DNA of 64,000 nucleotides from Candidatus Galacturonatibacter soehngenii (GTDB lineage Bacteria > Bacillota > Clostridia > Lachnospirales > Lachnospiraceae). The position numbers were made by a program, and so were the translations under genes. The stretch spans positions 1-64,000 of the forward strand of contig NZ_WAGX01000002.1 of assembly GCF_008830185.1 (NCBI RefSeq). Direction: 5' to 3'. Positions 8,551-16,754 of the stretch are shown here, piece by piece (within the stretch, counting starts at the first letter, position 1; each line of letters opens with the position of its first letter). Under the pieces are notes generated by a model. It did not search any database and was not told where the DNA came from. It saw only the letters and a list, made by a program, of their open reading frames with translations.

Positions 8551-10263
8551 TTGAAATATTCGATTAAGTATATAGTTTTTGCTGTAATAATCATAGGTTT
8601 GTGTAATGTAAAAATTGATATTATACCGAAAGATAACGTAGTGGAAAAGAGTGAGCACGTTTCATATGAAAAAAGTGTTTGGAATCCTTATATATCCCAA
8701 AGTGTAAACGATAAAAAAATTACATTGTTAATAGATGGTGTAGAGGCTGATATCAATCAAGGAGAAATTTTCATGGATGAAAATTTAAATCTTATGATAT
8801 CCTATAAAAAGTTGAGAAACAACTTTGATTGTGCGGTTAATTTCTATGATAAAGATCGATTGGTATTAGAAAAGTATAATACAAAAATAGAAATGGTTTT
8901 AAATTCGAAGGTAGCATACATAAATGACAATGAGATAGAACTAGAATCACCGTTGTATGCAGAGGAGGACGATATCTTTGTTCCTTTAGAGCTTGTTGCA
9001 AAAGAGCTGAATTATAATTTTCAATGGGATGTTGCCAATAATCGTATTTTAGCCATGAATAATTCAGCCGATACACGTATTGTACCGTATTTTTATGATC
9101 TTAGAGATGTATTTCGAAACAGTAAGGTTAAAAATCAAGGGAGATTTGGGACTTGTTGGGCATTTGCATCTTTATCTGCAATCGAGAGTGCTCTATTACC
9201 AGAAGAAAGATTGGAGTTTGCACCTGATCACATGACATTGCAAAATAGCTTTAGTACTTCTCCTAATGATGGTGGCGAATATACCATGGCAACCGCTTAT
9301 TTAACGAGTTGGCAAGGACCCGTAAATGAGGAAGATGATCCTTACGGCGACGGTATATCAGATGATACCTTAACAGCAGTAAAACATGTACAAGAGGTAC
9401 AGATTATCCCAGAAAAAAATTATGAGAAGATAAAAGAAGCTGTGTATAAGTACGGAGGAGTTCAATCTTCCTTGTATTTATCCTTAACTAGTCCAAATAG
9501 TAAGTCCGTATTTTATAATAGAAGGAATTATGCTTATTGTTATAAAGGAGAAGAAAGACCAAATCATGATGTTGTTATAATTGGTTGGGATGATAATTAT
9601 CCAAAGGAAAATTTCAATATGGACTTAGAAGGAAACGGTGCATTTATCTGCCAGAATAGTTGGGGAGAAAGTTTTGGAGATAATGGGGTATTTTATATTT
9701 CTTATTATGATACCAATATAGGCGTCCATAATGTTGTTTATTCTGTAGTAGAAGACGTAAATAATTATGATAATATTTACCAAGCTGATTTATGTGGTTG
9801 GGTGGGACAGCTTGGCTATGGCAGAGATAGTGTGTATTTTGCCAATGCATATACAACCAAAGGAGAAGAAGAGATTAGTGCAGCAGGATTTTATGCTACG
9901 GGAGAAAATACCGAATATGAATTGTATTTTATTAAGAACTTTGTAAATGCTGATTCACTGGATGTAAGTAATCGAAAACTAATAAAAAAAGGTAAGTTTG
10001 ATAACGCAGGATTTTATACAGTTAATTTTGATGTACCTGAAAAGGTGAAGGCGAATGAGAAATTCGCAGTTATGGTGTATATCACTACACCAAACTCAAT
10101 ACATCCTGCCGCAATTGAGTATAAGGCGGATGAATCAACACAAGATGTTGACCTTAGTGATGGAGAGGGATATATTAGCAATCGAGGAAAGAGTTGGGAC
10201 AATGTAGAGGAGACACAAAGCTGCAATTTATGTCTCAAGGTATATACAAAAGATGTGAATTAA
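8551..10263 (+). CDS. secreted papain-like (C1) cysteine protease with Cu-amine-oxidase-like and lectin-like domains
   Basis: This 570-residue protein starts at a TTG preceded by GGGAGA and has an N-terminal hydrophobic signal/anchor (about 3-20). Residues about 50-168 resemble the copper amine oxidase N-terminal-like domain common in clostridial surface proteins. A C1 peptidase domain follows with Gln in VKNQGRFGTCWAF, catalytic Cys202, His339 in NHDVV and Asn369 in QNSWG. The C-terminal 150 residues match the lectin-like domain that often follows C1A proteases in Firmicutes. All catalytic residues are present, so it is probably active outside the cell. It sits between an RNA methyltransferase and an amidase, perhaps only by operon chance. 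Confidence 0.88.
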   Translation: MKYSIKYIVFAVIIIGLCNVKIDIIPKDNVVEKSEHVSYEKSVWNPYISQSVNDKKITLLIDGVEADINQGEIFMDENLNLMISYKKLRNNFDCAVNFYDKDRLVLEKYNTKIEMVLNSKVAYINDNEIELESPLYAEEDDIFVPLELVAKELNYNFQWDVANNRILAMNNSADTRIVPYFYDLRDVFRNSKVKNQGRFGTCWAFASLSAIESALLPEERLEFAPDHMTLQNSFSTSPNDGGEYTMATAYLTSWQGPVNEEDDPYGDGISDDTLTAVKHVQEVQIIPEKNYEKIKEAVYKYGGVQSSLYLSLTSPNSKSVFYNRRNYAYCYKGEERPNHDVVIIGWDDNYPKENFNMDLEGNGAFICQNSWGESFGDNGVFYISYYDTNIGVHNVVYSVVEDVNNYDNIYQADLCGWVGQLGYGRDSVYFANAYTTKGEEEISAAGFYATGENTEYELYFIKNFVNADSLDVSNRKLIKKGKFDNAGFYTVNFDVPEKVKANEKFAVMVYITTPNSIHPAAIEYKADESTQDVDLSDGEGYISNRGKSWDNVEETQSCNLCLKVYTKDVN

Positions 10264-10300
10264 AATAGAAAGAAACAAAAGAGAGGAGTTTTATAATGTA

Positions 10301-11377
10301 ATGACACTAGAAGAGAGACTGATAAGAAAAACAGCTATTGGAAGTACGCTATTTGCCATTGGAGTTTCCATTATTTTATTTCAGTTACCGAATCAGATAG
10401 TAGTTGTTCCAACTATTGTTGAACAAGAACCAGTTGCTGAAGTAGAAGAACAGACCGATACGATAAATTATTATGATGAAACAAACGCCGGGGATACTTC
10501 CCAAGGTGTAAAAAGTTACCTAAAGATTCCATTGCCAAGTGAAGTTACAAAAGATGATATTAATATTGAGAACAGCTATATAGACCAGACAATAAAAATT
10601 TCAATTGATAACATTGATGAGAATTTCTTTCAAAAAAATCAACTGGTTGGAAGTAGTGATCATATCAGCGATATTGTTTATGGCTCAATAGATGGTATGG
10701 CACAAGTCGAATTAGTTTTAGATAGTGTTTATGAGTATAATGTTGAGTTTGTTGACAATAGCTTGAATATGAGCTTTGTAGAGCCTAAGAGTATGTATGA
10801 CAAAATTGTTGTAATTGATGCCGGACATGGAAGTAAAGCAGCTGGTACCGTACACTTTAATATATTAGAAAAAGAAATCAATTTGGATATGGTTTTAAAA
10901 TTAAAGGAATTACTAGATGCCTCTGATATAAAAGCGTATTATACAAGAATTGATGATAGTAATCCAAGTTTTGCTGCTAGGGCAAATCTTGCAAACAACG
11001 TAAAAGCTGATTTTTTTATCAGTGTACATAATAATGGCGATACGAAAGCTTCAAGTTCGATTGGAACAGAAGTATTGTATAATGAAACAGAAGAGGAATC
11101 CAGTTTTGGCAGTAAACAATTGGCACAGATATGCCAAGAGGAAGTAGTGAAAGAATTAGGTTCAAGAGACAGAGGTATCGTAAAAGGTAGTGAAATTTAT
11201 ATTATTAGAAGTTCAAACGTTCCAGTGGCATTAGTAGAGGTTGGTTTTATTACCAATAAAGCAGAGGCAGCAAAATTAAGTAGTGAAAACTATCAGGAAA
11301 AGGCTGCATTAGGAATTTTTAATGCAATAAAAAGGGCTTATGATGAAAGAGATAATGGAAGTGGAGCTAAGGAGTAA
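10301..11377 (+). CDS. N-acetylmuramoyl-L-alanine amidase (Amidase_3)
   Basis: This 358-residue protein has an N-terminal membrane segment (about 15-30), a central domain of about 130 residues resembling an AMIN-type cell-wall targeting region, and a C-terminal zinc amidase domain. Zinc ligands are His176 in DAGHG, Glu in EKEIN and His in SVHNN. The second catalytic Glu is in VEVGF. It should cleave the amide between muramic acid and the stem peptide outside the membrane. It has a GAGAGGAG ribosome site and overlaps no neighbour. It is followed eight bases later by rdgB. Confidence 0.9.
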   Translation: MTLEERLIRKTAIGSTLFAIGVSIILFQLPNQIVVVPTIVEQEPVAEVEEQTDTINYYDETNAGDTSQGVKSYLKIPLPSEVTKDDINIENSYIDQTIKISIDNIDENFFQKNQLVGSSDHISDIVYGSIDGMAQVELVLDSVYEYNVEFVDNSLNMSFVEPKSMYDKIVVIDAGHGSKAAGTVHFNILEKEINLDMVLKLKELLDASDIKAYYTRIDDSNPSFAARANLANNVKADFFISVHNNGDTKASSSIGTEVLYNETEEESSFGSKQLAQICQEEVVKELGSRDRGIVKGSEIYIIRSSNVPVALVEVGFITNKAEAAKLSSENYQEKAALGIFNAIKRAYDERDNGSGAKE

Positions 11378-11384
11378 ATAGCAT

Positions 11385-11984
11385 ATGGATCAAAGAATTA
11401 TATTTGCGACAAATAACGAAGGAAAAATGAAAGAAGTTAGAGAGATATTAGCAGATTTAGGGATGGAGGTATTATCCCTAAAGGAGGCTGGTATTGCTAT
11501 TGACATTGAAGAAAATGGGACAACCTTTGAAGAAAATGCATTAATTAAAGTAAATGCCATTAAGGAATTGGTGGATTGTATTGTTTTGGCAGATGATTCG
11601 GGGCTGGAAGTAGATTATTTAAACAAAGAACCAGGTATTTATTCAGCACGTTATATGGGGGAAAATACTTCATATACCATAAAAAACAATAAAATATTAG
11701 AATTACTTCAAGGGGTTCCAAAAGAGAAGCGTACGGCAAGATTTGTATGTGCCATTGCAGCAGTTTTACCAAGTGGGAAAGTATTTACCACCAGAGGAAC
11801 CATAGAAGGAATCATTGGAGATAAGATTGAAGGAGAGAACGGTTTTGGGTATGATCCTATCTTTTATTTACCAGAGTATCATTGTACAACTGCCGAACTT
11901 AGCATGGAGAAGAAAAACGAGTTAAGCCATAGAGGGAAAGCATTAAAAGCAATGAAGGAGTTACTTAGAAAAGAGGAAAGATAG
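11385..11984 (+). CDS. rdgB: XTP/dITP diphosphatase (RdgB/HAM1)
   Basis: This 199-residue enzyme removes non-canonical purine nucleoside triphosphates (dITP, XTP) to protect DNA and RNA. The family signatures are present: ATNNEGKMKEV near the start, FEENA, DDSGLEVDYL, PGIYSARY, and GFGYDPIFY followed by ELSHRGKA near the end. The length is standard. It ends directly at the start codon of the phosphoesterase gene at 11985. Confidence 0.96.
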   Translation: MDQRIIFATNNEGKMKEVREILADLGMEVLSLKEAGIAIDIEENGTTFEENALIKVNAIKELVDCIVLADDSGLEVDYLNKEPGIYSARYMGENTSYTIKNNKILELLQGVPKEKRTARFVCAIAAVLPSGKVFTTRGTIEGIIGDKIEGENGFGYDPIFYLPEYHCTTAELSMEKKNELSHRGKALKAMKELLRKEER

Positions 11985-12473
11985 ATGAAGGTTTTAATTG
12001 TAAGTGATACTCATCGACAGAATAGAAATTTATTTGATTTAATGAAAAAAATTGGTTCGATTGATTTGCTGATACACTTAGGAGATGCGGAAGGTAGCGA
12101 GGATGAAATAAAGTTAGAGGCAAAATGTCCTGTAGCAATGGTTGCTGGAAATAATGATTTTTTTTCAGGCTTGGACAAAGAGATTGAGCTTCAGATAGGT
12201 AAATACCGTGTTTTATTAACACATGGGCATTTTTATTATGTAACAGTTGGTACTGAAAATATTAAAAAAGAAGCAATTAGCAGACAATTTGATATTGTTA
12301 TGTTTGGTCATACGCATAGACCATTGTTAGAAATCGAAGATAAGATCATAGCACTTAATCCTGGTAGTTTGTCATATCCACGACAAGATGGTAGGATGTC
12401 AACATATGCGATTATGGAAATAGATGATAAAGGTGAGGCTCATTTTACAATCAATGAGTATAAAAAGTGCTAA
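11985..12473 (+). CDS. YfcE-family metallophosphoesterase
   Basis: This 162-residue calcineurin-like phosphoesterase has the metal-binding blocks SDTHRQN, HLGDAEG, AGNNDF, LTHGHF and FGHTHRP. It starts immediately after the rdgB stop codon, the usual arrangement in clostridia, where rdgB is followed by a yfcE-like gene. It is the shorter of two family members in this gene run. The natural substrate is unknown. Confidence 0.9.
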   Translation: MKVLIVSDTHRQNRNLFDLMKKIGSIDLLIHLGDAEGSEDEIKLEAKCPVAMVAGNNDFFSGLDKEIELQIGKYRVLLTHGHFYYVTVGTENIKKEAISRQFDIVMFGHTHRPLLEIEDKIIALNPGSLSYPRQDGRMSTYAIMEIDDKGEAHFTINEYKKC

Positions 12474-12554
12474 AGAGTAATAGATATTTTTAAGTACGTA
12501 AAAAGTATATGGAAGAATCATAGTTAGCATTAACGTGATAAGGTGGAGGTAAAA

Positions 12555-13514
12555 TTGAGTAATTCTATCGAGCAGGAAGTTAAAAATATCGTACAATTAA
12601 TTATGGATGATTACAAAAAACCTGGAGCAATAAATAAGGGAGATACATTTAATCAACCAAATAAGGATGAGATAATTCATATCATTAAGAATTTACAATA
12701 TATAATTTTTCCAAGGTATTTTAATAATAAAGTATTAAAAAGCTATCATAAGGAATATCAGCTTGGAGCTGTAATTGAAGATGTAACGTATCAACTTAAT
12801 AAACAAATTAGCTTTGCGCTTCGTTATCGTCCGATATTTGCTGAAGCAGCAAAGGAGACTGTTGATAAGGCATCAGAGGAGATTACGATAGCCTTTATGA
12901 AGAAGATACCTGCGATTCGAGAATGCCTAGAAACGGACGTAGAGGCGGCATATGAAGGTGATCCAGCGGCTTACAGCAAAGATGAGATTATATTTTCATA
13001 TCCTGGTATTTTTGCTATTATGATTAATCGTATTGCACATGAATTATATATTCTTGATGTACCACTTATTCCTAGAATAATGACAGAGCATGCACATAGT
13101 ATTACAGGAATCGATATTCATCCAGGTGCCACCATTGGAAAGTACTTCTTTATAGATCATGGAACGGGAATCGTAATCGGAGAGACCACAAAAATTGGTG
13201 AACATGTAAAAATCTATCAAGGTGTTACTCTTGGTGCAGTATCTACGAAGGGTGGTCAGAATTTAAAAGGGCAAAAAAGGCATCCTACAATTGAAGACGG
13301 TGTTACAATATATTCAGGAGCCTCAATACTTGGGGGGAATACAATGATTGGACAGGAAGTTGTTATAGGCAGCAATGCGTTTGTAACGAGCTCAGTACCT
13401 TGCATGACAAAGGTAAGTACAAAGAATCCCGAACTTCAATTTAAGACGAATAGAGATACAACATTTGAAGTAAAAGAATTAGAACAAAATGGATTTTTAG
13501 ATTATATTATATAA
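12555..13514 (+). CDS. epsC: serine O-acetyltransferase (EpsC/CysE type)
   Basis: This protein of about 319 residues makes O-acetylserine from serine and acetyl-CoA for cysteine synthesis. A long helical N-terminal region (about 1-170) precedes a left-handed beta-helix of hexapeptide repeats that carries the catalytic HPGATIGKYFFIDHGTG segment and GETTKIG. The TTG at 12555 is preferred because GGTGGAGGT lies just before it. A GTG at 12543 falls inside that ribosome site. It is longer than E. coli CysE, as usual for the EpsC form in clostridia. No cysteine synthase gene is adjacent. Confidence 0.9.
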   Translation: MSNSIEQEVKNIVQLIMDDYKKPGAINKGDTFNQPNKDEIIHIIKNLQYIIFPRYFNNKVLKSYHKEYQLGAVIEDVTYQLNKQISFALRYRPIFAEAAKETVDKASEEITIAFMKKIPAIRECLETDVEAAYEGDPAAYSKDEIIFSYPGIFAIMINRIAHELYILDVPLIPRIMTEHAHSITGIDIHPGATIGKYFFIDHGTGIVIGETTKIGEHVKIYQGVTLGAVSTKGGQNLKGQKRHPTIEDGVTIYSGASILGGNTMIGQEVVIGSNAFVTSSVPCMTKVSTKNPELQFKTNRDTTFEVKELEQNGFLDYII

Positions 13515-13740
13515 TTCTCTGGTAAAGATAAGGTGGTGATTGAAAAAAGTCGCCACCTAATTATTAAATTTCATATTGTTTTTTGAAGAAAAAAGTCGAA
13601 TTAGAATAATTTTTTTAATTGTTAAAACTATAAAAATTTTTCGAATTAAATAAAAAACTTTTCAAAAAAGAGAAAAATGAGGAAGAAAAAATCGCTGAAA
13701 CCCGCATAAATACTGGATTTATAAAAAAATAAAAAAAGTT
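13515..13740. other. A+T-rich spacer without recognised gene
   Basis: I see no reading frame with a ribosome site and no convincing structure here. The region is very A+T-rich and leads into the tRNA promoter at 13752. Confidence 0.5.
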
Positions 13741-13751
13741 TTAAAAATGTG

Positions 13752-13780
13752 TTGACATTATAGCGTTCCTCATATATAAT
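13752..13780 (+). promoter_or_regulatory. consensus promoter of the second tRNA cluster
   Basis: TTGACA (13752-13757), a 17-base spacer and TATAAT (13775-13780) match the sigma-A consensus exactly. They precede the first tRNA by about 42 bases. Confidence 0.9.
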
Positions 13781-13822
13781 ATATCTTGCGTCACAGGAAA
13801 GCAGTGACGCAAAAGAAAAAAG

Positions 13823-13897
13823 CGGGGTGTGGCTCAGCTTGGCTAGAGCACCTGGTTTGGGACCAGGGGGTCGCAGGTTCGAATCCTGTCACCCCGA
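13823..13897 (+). tRNA. tRNA-Pro (TGG)
   Basis: The acceptor stem pairs 13823-13829 with 13890-13896. The anticodon loop TTTGGGA gives TGG. Confidence 0.97.
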
Positions 13898-13920
13898 CTT
13901 ATCAATTAAATATAAAACAT

Positions 13921-13991
13921 GCGGGTGTAGTTCAATGGTAGAACACTAGCCTTCCAAGCTAGATACGTGGGTTCGATTCCCATCACCCGCT
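13921..13991 (+). tRNA. tRNA-Gly (TCC)
   Basis: The acceptor stem pairs 13921-13927 with 13984-13990. The anticodon loop CTTCCAA gives TCC. Confidence 0.97.
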
Positions 13992-14044
13992 TTATGATAC
14001 GCAAGATTTATGGACAAGATGTATCATGCAAACTATTTTAACCT

Positions 14045-14118
<74 letters not shown>

Positions 14119-14142
14119 TTTTTTTACGCCAAAATGGCATAT

Positions 14143-14217
14143 GGTGGGTATAGCGCAGGTGGTTAGCGCGCCAGATTGTGGCTCTGGAGGCCCAGGGTTC
14201 GAATCCCTGTATCCACC
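14143..14217 (+). tRNA. tRNA-His (GTG)
   Basis: The acceptor stem pairs 14144-14150 with 14210-14216. An extra G at 14143 faces C at 14217, the usual G-1:C73 identity pair of tRNA-His. The anticodon loop TTGTGGC gives GTG. Confidence 0.97.
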
Positions 14218-14242
14218 CTGTTTTCTAGGAAAAAACAAATAG

Positions 14243-14314
14243 TGGGCTATCGCCAAGCGGTAAGGCACAGGATTTTGATTCCTGCATTCGCTGGTTCAAA
14301 TCCAGCTAGCCCAG
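14243..14314 (+). tRNA. tRNA-Gln (TTG)
   Basis: The acceptor stem pairs 14243-14249 with 14307-14313. The anticodon loop TTTTGAT gives TTG. Confidence 0.97.
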
Positions 14315-14335
14315 TTTAATATCAAATTAAAATAT

Positions 14336-14408
14336 GGGATATTAGCTCAGTTGGTAGAGCACTTGACTTTTAATCAAGTTGTCCGGGGTTCGAATCCCCG
14401 ATGTCTCA
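14336..14408 (+). tRNA. tRNA-Lys (TTT)
   Basis: The acceptor stem pairs 14336-14342 with 14401-14407 using two G-T pairs. The anticodon loop CTTTTAA gives TTT. Confidence 0.95.
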
Positions 14409-14431
14409 GTTGTTATCAACTGATAACATAT

Positions 14432-14511
14432 GCGGATGTGGCGGAACTGGCAGACGCGCTAGACTTAGGATCTAGTGGGAGACCGTGCAGGTTCGATTCC
14501 TGTCATCCGCA
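14432..14511 (+). tRNA. tRNA-Leu (TAG)
   Basis: This class II tRNA has a short-stemmed variable arm. The acceptor stem pairs 14432-14438 with 14504-14510. The anticodon loop CTTAGGA gives TAG. It is the last gene of the seven-tRNA cluster. Confidence 0.97.
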
Positions 14512-14516
14512 GTATC

Positions 14517-14559
14517 AAGAGTTTCAAGACTTTGAAAAAGGTTTTGAGGCTCTTTTTTT
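14517..14559 (+). terminator. terminator of the second tRNA cluster
   Basis: A long stem with several G-T pairs (about 14518-14533 with 14537-14552) is followed by seven T residues. Confidence 0.75.
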
Positions 14560-14711
14560 AAAACGGATATTGATAAAAAAGTCAACTACATAAAAAAGTA
14601 AGACTATGTAAGTTAAAATTAAAATAAAAGAAGGCAGGTTAGACTATAATAATTTATATAAACAAAATTATATTTATACTCTAAGCTAAAAACATAAAGG
14701 AAGGAACTCTT

Positions 14712-15725
14712 ATGTATAAAAAAATAACATTAATAATAGCAATTATTATAATGTCATTATCCATGAATTATTTGTCAGTTGAAGCTGCCTCTACATATAA
14801 GACGATTCGCTTAGGGGAGACAGAAAAGCTTACAGTTAAAACAAAGAAAAAAATTCAATGGAGCTCTTCAAATACAAATATTATATCAGTCGATAGCAAA
14901 GGAAACATTACAGCAAATCAAATTGGAAAGGCAACGATTAAAGCTAAAACAAAGAAGAAGACTTATAAATTCATTATTAGAGTCAAAGATACATATTCAG
15001 ATAGTACTATGATACATAAGTCAAAGGAGCATAAGATTAAGATGATTGCTCATAGAGGAATGTCCTCGTTAGCTCCAGAAAATACGTTGGAAGCAATAGA
15101 ATTAGCTGCTTCTTATGAGTTTGAGATAGTTGAGTTTGACATTTCAGAAACTGCGGATGGTAAATTCATTGTTATGCATGATAGTAGTGTCGATAGAACA
15201 ACAAATGGAACAGGGGAAATCAGTGAACTTACCTATGAGCAAATAAAATCCTTTCATATAGATGGAGGAAATGGTTATGACAAATGGTATAAAAGTGTAA
15301 AAGTACCATCCCTTGAAGAAGCCTTAAAGGTATGTAAAAAACGTAATCTAACGCCTTTGATTCATATAAAACAAGTAAAGGATACCTCTAAGCTACTAAA
15401 AGTAATAAAGAAGTCTGGATTTAGTAAACAAGCAATCCTGTGTAGTAGCAATACGAATATTTTATTAAAAATTAAAGCTATCAATAAAAAAACAAAATTA
15501 ATGATTGTTGCATCACGAGATGCAAAAAAAGTTGTAAGCTTTGCAAAGAAAAATAAGTTAACTGGAATTAATATATCTTCAAAAGCATTAAATCTTGAAA
15601 TAGCTAACGCAATAAAACGAAACAAAATGACGCTATATGTATGGGATGTGTACTCAAAGAAACGATTTGATAGAGTAGTAAAATACGGCATTGATGGAGT
15701 TGTTAGCGATGGAATTTTGAAATAA
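14712..15725 (+). CDS. secreted glycerophosphodiester phosphodiesterase with N-terminal Ig-like (Big2-like) domain
   Basis: This 337-residue protein has a signal peptide (about 1-25, ending SVEAAS). A domain of about 70 residues follows with the Big2-type pattern WSSSNTNIISVDSKGNITA and GKATI. A GDPD domain starts near residue 110. Catalytic His114 (IAHRG), the PENT motif, and His156 (VMHDSSVDRTTNGTG) are present, with the metal-ligand Glu and Asp in EFDIS. It should hydrolyse glycerophosphodiesters outside the cell to glycerol-3-phosphate. The Ig-like domain may anchor it to the wall or carbohydrate. It stands alone with its own AAGGAAGGA ribosome site. Confidence 0.9.
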   Translation: MYKKITLIIAIIIMSLSMNYLSVEAASTYKTIRLGETEKLTVKTKKKIQWSSSNTNIISVDSKGNITANQIGKATIKAKTKKKTYKFIIRVKDTYSDSTMIHKSKEHKIKMIAHRGMSSLAPENTLEAIELAASYEFEIVEFDISETADGKFIVMHDSSVDRTTNGTGEISELTYEQIKSFHIDGGNGYDKWYKSVKVPSLEEALKVCKKRNLTPLIHIKQVKDTSKLLKVIKKSGFSKQAILCSSNTNILLKIKAINKKTKLMIVASRDAKKVVSFAKKNKLTGINISSKALNLEIANAIKRNKMTLYVWDVYSKKRFDRVVKYGIDGVVSDGILK

Positions 15726-15901
15726 CGAAAGAACAAATGTAAGCATATGTGGCAGAAGAATAGGAAATCTAAATAAATTACAGTAAATTCTTAAAAAATT
15801 ACATTCCTAATTTTCTATAGATATTCCATAATGATAGAGTGGATTTATTTAACGAATAATCAGAACAAACAACAATCACTCAAATTTATTAGGAGGATAC
15901 T

Positions 15902-16690
15902 ATGGCAACATTATGCTTGAAAGTTTTAGACGTAAATGGAAATACAATCGCTGTAAATCGGGGAGAAAACGAAGTAAATCTAGTATGCACTAGAGAGTAT
16001 AAAGAAGGGGATAAAATTGTTCTTGAATCTTCCGAAAAACATATAAATATCTGGCTACAGTTAGACGATGCATTAGGTAAATCAATGGTCTACATAACGA
16101 ATAATGTTGAATATAAGATACCATTTGCAGAACGAAGAATTAACTTATCTCCAAAAGTATTTTGTGGAGAATTACATTTATTAAGTGCAAAAGTAGCCAA
16201 AGAATATGAACGAAAAACATATCGAAATCTAGCTATTAATGTAAACGATCAACATGGCGAAGTCAATTGCTATCCGCATGCGTCCGCTAATGTGGAGACA
16301 CGAAATGAGGTTGTTTTTGCCGCAAAAAATGCCATTGATGGAATTACGGTGAATTCAAGTCATGGAGAGTGGCCGTATCAGTCTTGGGGGATTAATAGAC
16401 GTAAGGATGCTGCGATTAAAATAGAATTTGGGAGAAAGGTAATTGTTGATACGATTGCGCTGTATACAAGAGCTGATTTTCCACATGATAATTGGTGGGA
16501 GAAAGCTACCTTTACTTTTTCGGATGGCAGTAATTTAAAGGTCGATATGAAAAAAAGCAGTGAAGCTCATGAATTTAGTTTCGAATCAAAGGAGATTGAG
16601 TGGATTGAATTAAGTGAACTGATTCAGTCACCTGAAGAATCACCATTTCCAGCTCTTACGCAAATAGAAGTATATGGATATGAAAAATAA
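15902..16690 (+). CDS. discoidin (F5/8 type C-like) domain protein of unknown function
   Basis: This 262-residue protein lacks a signal peptide. The first 90 residues form a beta-rich domain. Residues about 110-260 have the pattern of a galactose-binding/discoidin fold: a YPHASANVETRNEVVFAAKNAIDG start, WPYQSWGINRRKDA, IKIEFGRKVIVDTIALYTR, and an EVYGYE ending. Such domains bind carbohydrates. The absence of an export signal is odd for a sugar-binding module. AGGAGG precedes the ATG and a terminator follows. It is next to lacZ but convergent with it. The cellular role is unknown. Confidence 0.7.
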   Translation: MATLCLKVLDVNGNTIAVNRGENEVNLVCTREYKEGDKIVLESSEKHINIWLQLDDALGKSMVYITNNVEYKIPFAERRINLSPKVFCGELHLLSAKVAKEYERKTYRNLAINVNDQHGEVNCYPHASANVETRNEVVFAAKNAIDGITVNSSHGEWPYQSWGINRRKDAAIKIEFGRKVIVDTIALYTRADFPHDNWWEKATFTFSDGSNLKVDMKKSSEAHEFSFESKEIEWIELSELIQSPEESPFPALTQIEVYGYEK

Positions 16691-16696
16691 TATATA

Positions 16697-16732
16697 AAAA
16701 GGACGTTTCTTTGCGAAAGAAACGTCTTTTTA
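16697..16732. terminator. bidirectional terminator between convergent genes
   Basis: An 11-bp stem GACGTTTCTTT/AAAGAAACGTC with a GCG loop and flanking A and T runs serves both the gene ending at 16690 and lacZ. Confidence 0.9.
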
Positions 16733-16754
16733 TTGATTTATTTTATTACTTACT

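Noticed and set aside
14351-14593. 80-codon plus-strand frame
   Set aside because: It reads through tRNA-Lys, tRNA-Leu and the cluster terminator, a typical tRNA artefact.
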